Shown one piece after another: positions 17,221 to 25,047 of a stretch of DNA of 64,000 nt. How positions within the stretch are numbered: the first letter of the stretch is position 1; each line of letters begins with the position of its first letter. The stretch lies in contig CACWZP010000006.1 of assembly GCA_902765395.1 (NCBI GenBank), positions 1 through 64,000 on the forward strand. Direction: 5' to 3'. Position numbers and translations under genes: made by a program. The notes under the pieces were generated by a model, which ran no database searches, was not told where the DNA came from, and was given only the letters and a program-made list of their open reading frames with translations. Source of the DNA: an uncultured Eubacteriales bacterium (GTDB lineage Bacteria; Bacillota; Clostridia; Christensenellales; Aristaeellaceae).

Positions 17221-17525
17221 TCGGCAGGGCCGACGGCCATTCGCTGCCGCGCTTCCTGTCAACGCCGGGTCGGCCATCCAACGGCCTCCCGGCTGCGTTG
17301 GAAGCTCGGACGGCAGGGCCGACGGCCATTCGCTGTCGCGCTCCATCGCCCGCCGGGTCGGGTCGGCAGGGCCGACAGCCTTTTGTCGGCCTCCCGGCGG
17401 CGTGAGCGGCAGGCATAACGAGGGAGACTTCCCAATTGGAAAGTCCCCCTCGTTGTATGCTGTTCGGGTGGCGTTGCGCCGCCCGATAAAGCCCTCTCCT
17501 TTGGGGAAGGCTTTTGGAAACTGCG
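17221..17525. repeat. intergenic repeats and hairpins; no gene
   Basis: The stretch holds a direct repeat of about 33 nt (17221-17253 and 17310-17342, sharing GGCAGGGCCGACGGCCATTC), a third partial copy near 17361 (GGCAGGGCCGACAG), and a hairpin of the GCCCTCTCC/GGGGAAGGC family near 17491-17513. I find no credible coding sequence or RNA gene in it. Confidence 0.6.
17417..17454 (+). terminator. hairpin terminator-like structure
   Basis: AACGAGGG and CCCTCGTT close a long stem with internal pairing (GACTTCC with GGAAAGTC) around CAATT. It lies about 200 nt after cellobiose phosphorylase and may serve both convergent genes. Confidence 0.6.
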
Positions 17526-18074
17526 TTATCTATACAGTATGTACTCCATCGAATCCTCGGTACGGCCGTCCTGGGTGTCAAACGGGATGGTCTTGACGTA
17601 CTCAAAGCCGCACTTCTCGATCACCCGGCGGGAGCGGTCGTTGCGGGTGAAGTGGCCGACGGTGATGAAGTCCAGCACCACATCGTCGAACAGCCAGCGG
17701 ATTGCTTCCTTCACTGCCTCGGTCATAAGCCCCCGTCCCCAGTAGTCCTTCGAGAGCACGTAGCCGATCTCCCGGCCCCGCTTTTCGGCCAGGTCCAGCT
17801 CCGGGTAGCGGCGCTCCTCATAGGTCTCGATCCCCAGCGAGCCGATCGCCTTCCCCTGGTATTCCAGGACGAAGGTCTTTTTCTCGTCCATGAACATATG
17901 GAGGATCCGCCTGGATTCCTCGATGTCCCTGTGGGCCGACCAGCCCGCCATCCGGCCCACGCCCTCCACCCGGGCGTATTCGTAGAGGTCGTCCAGGTCG
18001 CTCTCCCGCCAGGGCCGCAGGGTCAGGCGCTCGGTGCGCAGCACGACGCCGGTGATGTCGATGGGTGCGTTCAT
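17526..18074 (-). CDS. GNAT-family N-acetyltransferase (RimJ/RimL type)
   Basis: 182 residues with the RimJ/RimL-like GNAT fold: the opening LRTERLTLRPWRESDLDDLY, a central EIGYVLSKDYWGRGLMTEAV containing the acetyl-CoA loop (Gln/Arg-x-x-Gly-x-Gly variant WGRGLMTEA), and the closing NDRSRRVIEKCGFEY. These enzymes acetylate ribosomal-protein N-termini, amino acids or antibiotics; the substrate cannot be predicted. GGAG precedes ATG 18074. It is on the same strand as the UPF0210 gene but separated by repeats, so it may be a separate unit. Confidence 0.88.
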   Translation of the reverse strand: MNAPIDITGVVLRTERLTLRPWRESDLDDLYEYARVEGVGRMAGWSAHRDIEESRRILHMFMDEKKTFVLEYQGKAIGSLGIETYEERRYPELDLAEKRGREIGYVLSKDYWGRGLMTEAVKEAIRWLFDDVVLDFITVGHFTRNDRSRRVIEKCGFEYVKTIPFDTQDGRTEDSMEYILYR

Positions 18075-18100
18075 GGATTCAACTCCTTCCGGCGCTGCGC

Positions 18101-18130
18101 GCCGCCTCCCTCGGGGAGGGAGGCTTTGGG
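18101..18130. repeat. GCCTCCC/GGGAGGC hairpin
   Basis: GCCTCCCTC and GAGGGAGGC pair around GGG, followed by TTTGGG. It belongs to the same intergenic hairpin family as the copies near 5230 and 23362. An adjacent GGGCGCCGC/GCGGCGCCC hairpin follows at 18132-18150. Confidence 0.6.
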
Positions 18131-18176
18131 CGGGCGCCGCAGCGGCGCCCCTACAGAGACCAGCGCGACAGCCGCT

Positions 18177-18225
18177 ATTCCTGTTCTCTAATCTCTACTC
18201 CCTAATCTCTACTTCCTAATTCCTC
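18177..18225. repeat. heptameric tandem repeat, CTCTAAT type
   Basis: Seven consecutive 7-nt units: ATTCCTG, TTCTCTA, ATCTCTA, CTCCCTA, ATCTCTA, CTTCCTA, ATTCCTC. The UPF0210 gene ends inside the array at 18216, taking its TAG stop from it. Confidence 0.8.
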
Positions 18226-19574
18226 AGCGAATGCAGCGGCGCGGGGATGCGCCCGCCGCGGTGGATGAACTCAGCCGCGCTGAACTGGCGCACGGGGATC
18301 ACCGGCGCATGGCCCAGCAATCCGCCGAACTCCACGCTGTCGCCCACCACCTTGCCGGGGGCGGGGATCACGCGCACGGCGGTGGTCTTGTTGTTCACCA
18401 TGCCGATGGCGGCTTCGTCCGCGATGATGGCGGCGATGGTCTCGGCGGAGGTGTCGCCGGGAATGGCGATCATGTCCAGGCCCACGGAGCAGACGCAGGT
18501 CATGGCCTCCAGCTTCTCCAGCGAGAGCGCGCCCTTTTCGGCGGCCTGGATCATGCCGATGTCCTCGCTGACCGGGATGAACGCGCCGGACAGGCCGCCC
18601 ACGTGGCTGGACGCCATCACGCCGCCCTTCTTCACCGCGTCGTTCAAAAGCGCCAGCGCCGCCGTGGTGCCGTGGGTGCCGCAGATCTCAAGGCCCATCT
18701 CCTCCAGGATCGCCGCCACGCTGTCGCCCACCGCCGGGGTCGGCGCCAGGGACAGGTCGACGATGCCGAAGGGCACCTGGAGCCGCCGGCTGGCCTCCCG
18801 GGCCACCAGCTGGCCCACGCGGGTGATGTGGAAGGCGGTGCGCTTGATGGTCTCGGCCACCTCGTCAAAGGGCGCGCCCTTCACGCCCTCCAGCGCCACC
18901 TTCACCACACCCGGGCCGGAGACGCCCACGCTGACGGCGCAGTCGCCCTCGCCGGGGCCGTGGAACGCGCCGGCCATGAAGGGGTTGTCCTCCACGGCGT
19001 TGCAGAACACCACCAGCTTCGCGCAGCCCAGGCCGCCGTTGTCGGCGGTGTTGGCCGCGGTCTGCTTCACCACCTCGCCCATCAGCCGCACGGCGTCCAT
19101 GTTGATGCCTGCGCGGGTGGAGCCCACGTTCACGGACGAGCAGAGGAAGTCCGTCTCGGAGAGCGCCTCGGGGATGGACTCGATCAACCGCCTGTCGGCC
19201 TCGGTCATGCCCTTGTGAACCAGCGCGGAATAGCCGCCGATGAAGTCCACGCCCGTGGCCTTCGCCGCAGCGTCCAGCGCCCGGGCCACCTTCACCGGGT
19301 TCTTGATCGCGCCGGTCACCAGCGCGGCGGGGGTCACGGAGATGCGCTTGTTGACGATGGGCACGCCGAAGTCCCGCTCGATGGCCTGGCCCACCTCCAC
19401 CAGCTTCTCCGCCCGGCGGGTGATCAGGTCGTAGATGTTCTTCGCGAGCCGGTCCTCGTCATCCGTCACGCAGCTGAGCAGCGAAATGCCCATGGTGATC
19501 GTGCGCACGTCCAGCTTCTGGTGGTCGATCATGTTCAGGGTCTCGAGGATCTCGGAGGTATTTATCATGTGCAT
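18216..19574 (-). CDS. UPF0210 / PFL-like family protein
   Basis: 452 residues, the usual size of UPF0210 (DUF711) proteins, which have a pyruvate formate-lyase-like fold but no established reaction. Characteristic stretches are [20 protein letters not shown] at the start, [15 protein letters not shown], and [16 protein letters not shown]. It begins at ATG 19574, with AAGGAG 8 nt upstream; an in-frame GTG three codons earlier overlaps the spacer and is less likely. It sits directly downstream of an ACT-domain gene of family UPF0237. The two families are commonly paired, suggesting amino-acid-responsive control of this protein. Confidence 0.9.
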   Translation of the reverse strand: MHMINTSEILETLNMIDHQKLDVRTITMGISLLSCVTDDEDRLAKNIYDLITRRAEKLVEVGQAIERDFGVPIVNKRISVTPAALVTGAIKNPVKVARALDAAAKATGVDFIGGYSALVHKGMTEADRRLIESIPEALSETDFLCSSVNVGSTRAGINMDAVRLMGEVVKQTAANTADNGGLGCAKLVVFCNAVEDNPFMAGAFHGPGEGDCAVSVGVSGPGVVKVALEGVKGAPFDEVAETIKRTAFHITRVGQLVAREASRRLQVPFGIVDLSLAPTPAVGDSVAAILEEMGLEICGTHGTTAALALLNDAVKKGGVMASSHVGGLSGAFIPVSEDIGMIQAAEKGALSLEKLEAMTCVCSVGLDMIAIPGDTSAETIAAIIADEAAIGMVNNKTTAVRVIPAPGKVVGDSVEFGGLLGHAPVIPVRQFSAAEFIHRGGRIPAPLHSLRN

Positions 19575-19600
19575 AAGAAGCACTCCTTCTATATCGTTAG

Positions 19601-19707
19601 GAGAGTTGAGAGTTCAGAGTTCAGAGTTAAGATTGAACAGCCAGGGACGCGATGGTTTCCACCAGCTTTATCTGAACTCTAAACTCTCATCTCTAAACTC
19701 TCAAATC
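19601..19707. repeat. palindromic element with heptamer arms
   Basis: The left arm reads AGAGTTG, AGAGTTC, AGAGTTC, AGAGTTA. The right arm carries the complementary type: TCTGAAC, TCTAAAC, TCTCATC, TCTAAAC, TCTCAAA. The ~40-nt centre has no coding capacity. The element fills the gap between the ACT and UPF0210 genes and contributes the stop codon of the ACT gene. Confidence 0.7.
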
Positions 19708-19982
19708 TGGTGCATCGCCTCGAAGATCTCGCTGCGCTGGGTGCGGATCTGCACGCCAATGCGGTCCGCCAGGGCGTCCAGCTCGGTCTTGAGGGTGTCG
19801 AACGCGCCGTCCTCGGCGGACACGTCCGCAATCAGGATCATGCTGAACAGGCCGGACACGATGGTCTGGGTGATGTCCAGGATGTTGGCGTCGTTCTCAT
19901 ACAGGATCCGGCTCACCTGCGCGATGATGCCCTTCTTGTCCGTGCCCAGCACGCTGATGACCGCTTTTCTGGTTTCGTTCAT
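19701..19982 (-). CDS. ACT-domain protein, UPF0237 family
   Basis: 93 residues, essentially one or two ACT-like ligand-binding modules: KAVISVLGTDKKGIIAQVSR at the start is the typical glycine-containing ACT opening. Family members resemble the GcvR regulator and are thought to sense amino acids. GGGAGG lies 8 nt before ATG 19982; a longer frame starting at 20009 lacks a ribosome site. It is first in an operon with the UPF0210 gene and has a promoter at 20017-20045. Its stop is at the edge of the palindromic repeat. Confidence 0.88.
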   Translation of the reverse strand: MNETRKAVISVLGTDKKGIIAQVSRILYENDANILDITQTIVSGLFSMILIADVSAEDGAFDTLKTELDALADRIGVQIRTQRSEIFEAMHQI

Positions 19983-20016
19983 GGGATAAACCTCCCGTTC
20001 TGTATTCATATGCTAT

Positions 20017-20045
20017 ATTGTATAGTGGGTTTTGGTATTTATCAA
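20017..20045 (-). promoter_or_regulatory. promoter of the ACT-UPF0210 operon
   Basis: On the minus strand: TTGATA, 17-nt spacer, TACAAT, about 35 nt before the ACT-domain start codon. Confidence 0.7.
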
Positions 20046-20096
20046 GGAAGAATGGATGAAATTTTGCGCCGGGCGCGCGATTGGGCCGTGCCGCGT

Positions 20097-20125
20097 TTGC
20101 ATTTCCCCCGCTTTCCCGTTATAAT
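20097..20125 (+). promoter_or_regulatory. promoter of rimM-trmD
   Basis: TTGCAT, 17-nt spacer, perfect TATAAT, 32 nt before the rimM start. It is divergent from the ACT-domain promoter. Confidence 0.8.
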
Positions 20126-20157
20126 AAGAACATCATTGATGCTACGGAGGATTCCAC

Positions 20158-20685
20158 ATGCTTTCTGAATACCTGATGATCGGGGAGATCACCAAGCCCC
20201 AGGGCGTGCGGGGCGAAGTGAAGGTGCGGCCCTGCACCTGCGACGCGGAGCGCTTCGAGGGGCTGGAGACGGTGTATATCGAGAGGGACGGCGGCTATGC
20301 CCCGCTGAACATCCATGTGAACCGCCTGGGCGCGGACGCGGTGTTCATGAACGTGGAGGGCGTTTCCGACCGGGACGCGGCGGAGAAGCTGCGGGGCACG
20401 CTGCTGTATATCGACCGGGCCCACGCGGTGGAGCTGGACGAGGACACCAACTTCATCACCGACCTGTACGGCCTGCGCGGCGTGGTGGACGACGGGCGCG
20501 ACCTGGGCAAGCTGACGGACGTGATGCAGCCCGGCGGCAACGACGTGTACGTGTTCAAGGGCGCGCTGGGCGAGGTGCTGGTGCCGGCGCTGAAAAGCGT
20601 GGTGCTGAAGGTGGATTTGCAGGCGGGCGAGATGCTTCTGGACGGCAAGCGCCTGGACGAGGTGGCGGTTTTCGATGAGGATTAA
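20158..20685 (+). CDS. rimM: ribosome maturation factor RimM
   Basis: 175 residues. RimM binds ribosomal protein S19 and helps mature the head of the 30S subunit. The N-terminal beta-barrel opens with [17 protein letters not shown], the family signature, and the C-terminal PRC-barrel has [17 protein letters not shown] and the closing [13 protein letters not shown]...GEMLLD. Length is normal. GGAGG lies near the ATG. It overlaps trmD by 11 nt, giving the classic rimM-trmD coupling. Confidence 0.96.
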   Translation: MLSEYLMIGEITKPQGVRGEVKVRPCTCDAERFEGLETVYIERDGGYAPLNIHVNRLGADAVFMNVEGVSDRDAAEKLRGTLLYIDRAHAVELDEDTNFITDLYGLRGVVDDGRDLGKLTDVMQPGGNDVYVFKGALGEVLVPALKSVVLKVDLQAGEMLLDGKRLDEVAVFDED

Positions 20686-21802
20686 GGTCTTTACGCTGTT
20701 CCCGGAAATGCTGCGGCCCATGCTGGGCGAGAGCATCCTGGGCCGGGCCATCGCGGCCGGACACTTGCAGGTGGAGCTGATCGACATCCGCGAGTACTCC
20801 ACTGACAAGCACCGCAACACCGACGACTATCCCTTCGGCGGTGGTGCGGGCATGGTGATGAGCGCCCAGCCCATCGTGGACGCCTTCGCGGCGAACCTGC
20901 CCGGGGACTTCCGGGGCAAGCGCATCTATTTGAGCCCCCGGGGCCGGACGCTGACGCAGAAGGTGGTCGAGGAGCTGGCCCGGGAGGAGGCGCTCGTGCT
21001 GCTCTGCGGGCACTATGAGGGCGTGGACCAGCGGGCGCTGGACACCGTGATCGACGAGGAGCTGTCCATCGGCGACTACGTGCTCACCGGCGGCGAGCTG
21101 GGCGCGCTGGTGGTGATCGACGCGGTGTCGCGGCTGATCCCCGGCGTGCTGGGCTCGGACGAATCCAGCGAGGACGAGAGCTTCACCACGGGCCTCCTGG
21201 AGTACCCGCAGTACACCCGGCCCGCGGACTTCCGGGGCCAGAAGGTGCCGGAGGTGCTGCTGGGCGGCAACCACGCGGACATCGTGGCCTGGCGGCGGGA
21301 GCAGGCGCTGGAGCTGACGCTGGAGCGGCGACCGGAGCTGCTCGAGACCGCGCCGCTGACCGACGCCGACCGGGACATGCTGGATCGGCTCAAGCGGGCG
21401 CGGGAGATCGAGGCGGCGACGCCGGGCCTCCTTCGCCAGGGATTGCAGGCCGCGGACGCCTTTCCCAAGGCCTGGTTCGCCGCCTTCGTGCCGGAGGAAA
21501 ACCGCAAGGCCGCGCGGAAGCAGTGCTTCTCCGGGCGGCGGCACGTGGGCTGGCTGTGGCAGGCGTTCTCCATGGGCTTCATTCCGGACTTCGCCGAGGG
21601 CGAAGGGGCGCTGGAGCGCTGGCGCGCGAACCCGCCGGAGAGCTGCTGGCTGTACCTGCCCGGGGAGCGGCTGCTGTACCGCGTGGACGGGGCGTTCGAG
21701 CCGCCCCTTGAGTCGTTCATACTCGCCGACGAGGCCCTGACGCGCACCCTCGTGGGCACCGGCAAGCCCGGAAAGGGGCCGTATGGAGTGGAATCGACCT
21801 GA
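20675..21802 (+). CDS. trmD: tRNA (guanine-N1)-methyltransferase TrmD with extra C-terminal domain
   Basis: 375 residues; TrmD is normally about 240-250. Residues 1 to ~240 are a complete TrmD, which methylates G37 of tRNAs to prevent frameshifting: [45 protein letters not shown] and the knot [20 protein letters not shown] are all present. Residues ~255-375 are an extension with no break in frame. It contains [20 protein letters not shown], an EGEGALERW helix and a C-terminal GKGPYGV; the pattern faintly recalls DUF4275 domains (inference, unverified). The start overlaps the end of rimM. The extension makes this an unusual domain fusion in a highly conserved enzyme. Confidence 0.93.
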   Translation: MRIKVFTLFPEMLRPMLGESILGRAIAAGHLQVELIDIREYSTDKHRNTDDYPFGGGAGMVMSAQPIVDAFAANLPGDFRGKRIYLSPRGRTLTQKVVEELAREEALVLLCGHYEGVDQRALDTVIDEELSIGDYVLTGGELGALVVIDAVSRLIPGVLGSDESSEDESFTTGLLEYPQYTRPADFRGQKVPEVLLGGNHADIVAWRREQALELTLERRPELLETAPLTDADRDMLDRLKRAREIEAATPGLLRQGLQAADAFPKAWFAAFVPEENRKAARKQCFSGRRHVGWLWQAFSMGFIPDFAEGEGALERWRANPPESCWLYLPGERLLYRVDGAFEPPLESFILADEALTRTLVGTGKPGKGPYGVEST

Positions 21803-21848
21803 CCGGGCGATGAAATGTGACTTCTTCTTGCGTTTTTGGCCTTCTACA

Positions 21849-21878
21849 TAGACAATTTGTACGGGAACATGATAAAAT
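21849..21878 (+). promoter_or_regulatory. possible promoter of the SH3-like secreted protein
   Basis: TAGACA, 18-nt spacer, TAAAAT, 57 nt before the start codon. It is weaker than the other promoters listed. Confidence 0.45.
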
Positions 21879-21935
21879 ATCGTCATCCCATTACAACGCT
21901 GTCGCAATGCGACAGAAGAAGGCGAGGCTGATCCC

Positions 21936-22427
21936 ATGAAGAAGCTGCTCGGTATGATGCTGTTGATCGCGCTGGTGGTTTGCGCGCTGCCCCTCGGCGC
22001 CCTGGCCGAAGGCAAGAACGAACCGGCCTGGGCAGGCGACCTGGTGGTGAAGGCCGCCACCGTCTATTCCGACGCCGCCATGAAGCACCGCATCGGCACG
22101 GTTCCCGGCAAGACGGCCGTGGTCTGCAAGGCCTTCCTGAATGGCAAGTATTACCACGACAACAAGGTGACGCTGATCCGCTACAACGGCAAGAACTGCT
22201 ACATCCGCACGTCGAAGCTGCTGTACAACAACTACACCGCCATCCGCGACGTGACCCTGCCCAAGGGCACCAGCGTGTTCCAGCGCCCCAGCGCCAAGAG
22301 CGCCCATGGCAAGCTGGACAAGGCCAGGACCGTGTGGCTGCTGGGCGTGAAGGGCAAGTGGGCCCTGGTGCGCGAGGCCACCGCCGACTACGACGGCATG
22401 TTCGGCTTCGTGTACATCGGCGACTGA
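21936..22427 (+). CDS. small secreted protein, possibly SH3-like
   Basis: 163 residues with a clear signal peptide (KKLLGMMLLIALVVCALPLGALA) ending in an AxA-type cleavage site. The mature part has two similar beta-rich halves: one around VVKAATVYSDAAMKHRIGTV and one around TLPKGTSVFQRPSAKSAHGK, each followed by a YNGKNCYIRTSKL or KGKWALVREATA strand. That pattern suggests two bacterial SH3-like modules of the kind that bind cell wall, but no catalytic domain is attached. It interrupts the usual trmD-rplS adjacency. No specific function can be given. Confidence 0.75.
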   Translation: MKKLLGMMLLIALVVCALPLGALAEGKNEPAWAGDLVVKAATVYSDAAMKHRIGTVPGKTAVVCKAFLNGKYYHDNKVTLIRYNGKNCYIRTSKLLYNNYTAIRDVTLPKGTSVFQRPSAKSAHGKLDKARTVWLLGVKGKWALVREATADYDGMFGFVYIGD

Positions 22428-22467
22428 TTTCGCCAATTCATGCCTGAAGTTTAACACAAAATGACCC

Positions 22468-22496
22468 TTGTGTTCCTCCTTGCCCCGTGCTATAAT
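22468..22496 (+). promoter_or_regulatory. promoter of rplS
   Basis: TTGTGT, 17-nt spacer, perfect TATAAT, 75 nt before the rplS start codon. Confidence 0.75.
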
Positions 22497-22499
22497 AGA

Positions 22500-22562
22500 C
22501 GAGTTGAAATCGGGCGGTCCTCTGTGGCAAGGCCAGCATGAACGTCCTGGAGAGGAAAGGAG
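22500..22562 (+). promoter_or_regulatory. candidate L19 leader (autoregulatory RNA)
   Basis: Between the promoter and the rplS ribosome site, CCTCT (22518-22522) can pair with AGAGG (22550-22554), enclosing an inner hairpin TGGC-AA-GGCCA. This sits where Firmicutes carry the L19 leader, a structure thought to let L19 repress its own mRNA. A match to the Rfam model was not tested. Confidence 0.45.
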
Positions 22563-22571
22563 GAAATTCCC

Positions 22572-22916
22572 ATGAATGAGATCATCCGTTCCATCGAGAG
22601 CGCCCAGCTCAAGAACGACATCCCTCAGTTCGCCATCGGTGACACCGTGCGCGTGCAGGTGAAGGTTGTCGAAGGCTCCCGCGAACGTCTGCAGGCCTTT
22701 GAAGGCGTGGTCATCGCCCGCCGGAATGGCTCTGTCCGCGAAACGTTCACCGTTCGCCGCACTTCCTACGGCGTCGGCGTCGAGCGCACGTTCCCGCTGC
22801 ACAGCCCCCGCGTCGATAGCATCAAGGTTATCCGTCGCGGTAAGGTTCGTCGCGCGAAGCTGTACTATCTGCGTGAGCGCAGCGGCAAGGCAGCCAAGGT
22901 CAAGGAGAGGACTTAA
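22572..22916 (+). CDS. rplS: 50S ribosomal protein L19
   Basis: 114 residues, standard for bL19. The core signature is clear: [48 protein letters not shown] and the closing [17 protein letters not shown]19 sits at the 30S-50S interface. A strong AAAGGAGG lies about 7 nt before the ATG. It has its own promoter and leader, and a terminator 18 nt downstream, so it is expressed independently of rimM-trmD although it belongs to the same conserved cluster. Confidence 0.98.
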   Translation: MNEIIRSIESAQLKNDIPQFAIGDTVRVQVKVVEGSRERLQAFEGVVIARRNGSVRETFTVRRTSYGVGVERTFPLHSPRVDSIKVIRRGKVRRAKLYYLRERSGKAAKVKERT

Positions 22917-22933
22917 TCTTCCCAGGCCACAAT

Positions 22934-22963
22934 CGGGAATCGCTATGGCGGTTCCCGTTTTAT
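22934..22963 (+). terminator. terminator of rplS
   Basis: CGGGAATCGC pairs with GCGGTTCCCG (one G-T pair) around TATG, followed by TTTTA. Confidence 0.85.
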
Positions 22964-23239
22964 TATGCGGCGGGGGACATAGTCCCCCGCCACTGCCACC
23001 CCCTGGCAGATTTGCCTTGAGTTTTTTGCCTGTTTGATATAAAATGAAAACGAGGTTTAAACCGTCAAAAAACTCCGGTCGGCAAATCTGCAAGGGCAGA
23101 ATATCTTCTCCGGGCAAATGGGATTTCCCTCCGAAGAAATTCTCCCGCGCCTGCCGCACATGTCGCCAGGCGCGATCGCAAATCGGGGCGCTGCCGCCCC
23201 CGATCCCCCCGGCAGGTCAGCGCGACCCTGATACGCAGT
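22964..23239. other. intergenic region with several palindromes; no gene
   Basis: It contains a perfect GGCGGGGGA/TCCCCCGCC hairpin (about 22970-22992), the inverted repeat 23001-23096 described separately, and a hairpin formed by CGGGGCGCTG and CCGCCCCCG near 23183-23210. I see no credible coding sequence. Confidence 0.6.
23001..23096. repeat. inverted repeat with ~25-nt arms
   Basis: The left arm GCAGATTTGCC then GAGTTTTTTG (23006-23028) pairs with the right arm CAAAAAACTC then GGCAAATCTGC (23066-23091). The loop of ~37 nt is AT-rich and has promoter-like sequence. It looks like a small non-autonomous mobile element or a long hairpin (inference). Confidence 0.6.
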
Positions 23240-23391
23240 GTCAAAGCTTCCCCACCGCAGTGGGGAAGTGGCCGAGCGCAGCGAGGTCGATAGGGCGCTC
23301 TTGCCATATCGCTTCGCTATGGCAAAGGACCAGAAGTACTCCACCGCCCGCTTCGCAGGCACCTCCCCGCTGCGGCAGGGAGGCTTTGGAC
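23240..23391. repeat. 152-bp palindromic intergenic element
   Basis: The ends are inverted repeats: GTCAAAGCTTCCCC on the left and GGGAGGCTTTGGAC on the right. The exact centre is a hairpin, TTGCCATA...TATGGCAA (23301-23325). Sub-hairpins of the CTTCCCC/GGGGAAG type lie in each half. A reading frame runs through it into the next gene, but the ribosome site at 23417-23424 places the true start outside the element. Confidence 0.7.
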
Positions 23392-23429
23392 AAGTGCTGT
23401 TTCCCCCGTCCGCCAAAGAGGAATATGAT

Positions 23430-24116
23430 ATGAGTGATAAGCTGATCCGCCTGACGGAGCGCGTGTGGATCTATCCCTATGAAGAGGCGCGGGACCGTCC
23501 GAACCTGGGCTATATCCGGGGCGACAGGCTGTCCCTGGCCGTGGACGCGGGACACTCCGACGCCCACATCGCCGAATTCCATGCCGCGCTGAATGCGGAG
23601 GGCCTGCCGCTGCCGGATTTGACGGTCCTCACCCACTGGCACTGGGACCACACCTTCGCCATGCACAAAGTCCACGGGCTGACGCTGGCCAACGGGCACA
23701 CGGACGCGCACCTGCGCGCCTTCCGCGAGATGATCCAGCGCGAGGGCGTCGAAGCGTTCCTGTCCATGGATGAGACCATCCGCCGGGAGTACTCAGGCGG
23801 CCGCCCCGTGGTCGTCACGCCCGCGGACATCGTGTTCTCCGGCGGGATCGACATCGACCTGGGCGGCTGCGCCGTCCGCGCCTTTGAGGTGGAATCGCCC
23901 CACACCGACGACGGCACCTTCGTGCTGGTTCCCGGCGAAGGGGTGCTGTTCATCGGCGACGCCAACAGCGGCGCCTTCCCCACCTGGCAGCGGGACGCGG
24001 CGATGGCGAAAAAACTGGCCGACACGATCCGGGCGCTGGACGCGCGCATCGTCGTCGAGGGCCACTGGACGCCGACGACCACGGAGGATGTCGTCAACGA
24101 CCTGCTGGAGGGTTGA
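23430..24116 (+). CDS. metallo-beta-lactamase-fold hydrolase
   Basis: 228 residues with the MBL metal-binding motif THWHWDHTF near residue 70, a downstream FIGDANSGAFPT that supplies a metal-ligand aspartate, and a C-terminal VEGHWTPTT with the last histidine. These give a binuclear zinc site. The family includes glyoxalase II-like thioesterases, lactonases and nucleases; there is no domain to specify the substrate, and the protein is cytoplasmic. The start is ATG 23430 after AGAGGA; upstream in-frame codons lie in the palindromic repeat. It is not part of the usual rplS-rbgA cluster and was probably inserted. Confidence 0.85.
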   Translation: MSDKLIRLTERVWIYPYEEARDRPNLGYIRGDRLSLAVDAGHSDAHIAEFHAALNAEGLPLPDLTVLTHWHWDHTFAMHKVHGLTLANGHTDAHLRAFREMIQREGVEAFLSMDETIRREYSGGRPVVVTPADIVFSGGIDIDLGGCAVRAFEVESPHTDDGTFVLVPGEGVLFIGDANSGAFPTWQRDAAMAKKLADTIRALDARIVVEGHWTPTTTEDVVNDLLEG

Positions 24117-24186
24117 GGGAAGCGACCGCTTCCGTCTGCGCCGCCCCGGCACGCCCCACACTCCACACTTCCCGAAAGGAACGCAT

Positions 24187-25044
24187 ATGGCAAACGAACG
24201 CATCAACTGGTATCCCGGGCACATGGCCAAGACCCGTCGGCTGCTTCAGGAGCAGCTGCGGGCGGTAGACGCGGTGATCGAGCTGTGCGACGCCCGCGCG
24301 CCGCTGGCCACCCGCAACCCGGACCTTGGAAAGCTGACCCGGGACAAGACCCGCATACTGGTGCTGAACAAGGCCGATCTGGCCGACGACAACCAGACGG
24401 CCCGCTGGCTGGAGCACTTCCGCCGGGAGGGCCTCACCGCCATGCGCTTCAACAGCAACGGCGGCAAGGTGAAGGAGATCCTGGGCCACATCGAGCAGGC
24501 CTCCAAGCCCGCCCTGGAGCGCTACGCGGCCCGGGGCGTGCGCAAGACCATCCGCTTCATGGTCATCGGCATCCCCAACGTGGGCAAGTCCACCTTCATC
24601 AACCGGCTGCACGGCTCAGCCATCGTGAAGGCCAGCGACCGTCCCGGCGTGACCCGCAGCAACCAGTGGGTGAAGATCGGGCCATTCCTGGAGATCCTGG
24701 ACACCCCCGGCATGCTGCCGCCCCGCATGGACGACCAGGAGGGCGCGCGGCTGCTGGCCTACCTGGGCTCCATCCGCGACCAGATCATGGACACGGAGGA
24801 CCTGGCCGGCGGGCTGATGGCGCTGCTGTACGAGCTGAACCCCGCGGCGCTGTCCGCGCGCTACAAGCTGGGCGAGGGCTGCGGCAACGCGCCCCACGAG
24901 CTGCTGGAGGCGGCCTGCAGGGGCCGGGGCTGGCTGCTGAGCGGCGGGCGGTACGACACCGACCGGGCCGCCGCGCTGGTGCTGGACGAGTTCCGGGCCG
25001 GAAAGATCGGCAAGATCACCATCCAGCCCGTCCCGAAGCGCTGA
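24187..25044 (+). CDS. rbgA: ribosome biogenesis GTPase RbgA (YlqF)
   Basis: 285 residues. RbgA is a circularly permuted GTPase needed for late 50S assembly. The permuted order of motifs is visible: the N-terminal INWYPGHMAKT signature, then G4 (LVLNKADLAD), then G1 (GIPNVGKSTFINRL), then G3 (LDTPGML), followed by the C-terminal RNA-binding ANTAR-like region ending in GKITIQPVP. AAAGGA lies 7 nt before ATG 24187. It heads a run rbgA-APH-rnhB-yraN with very short gaps, a likely operon. Confidence 0.96.
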   Translation: MANERINWYPGHMAKTRRLLQEQLRAVDAVIELCDARAPLATRNPDLGKLTRDKTRILVLNKADLADDNQTARWLEHFRREGLTAMRFNSNGGKVKEILGHIEQASKPALERYAARGVRKTIRFMVIGIPNVGKSTFINRLHGSAIVKASDRPGVTRSNQWVKIGPFLEILDTPGMLPPRMDDQEGARLLAYLGSIRDQIMDTEDLAGGLMALLYELNPAALSARYKLGEGCGNAPHELLEAACRGRGWLLSGGRYDTDRAAALVLDEFRAGKIGKITIQPVPKR

Positions 25045-25047
25045 GCC

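Noticed and set aside
17221..17525. Possible small RNA or tRNA between cellobiose phosphorylase and the GNAT gene
   Set aside because: The hairpins are explained by dispersed repeats and a terminator; no cloverleaf or promoter is evident. I saw no tRNA gene anywhere in the window.
23238..23429. Extended N-terminus for the MBL-fold hydrolase
   Set aside because: The extra 64 codons lie in a palindromic repeat, look non-native (Arg/Ala/Ser-rich) and have no ribosome site; ATG 23430 has AGAGGA at the right distance.
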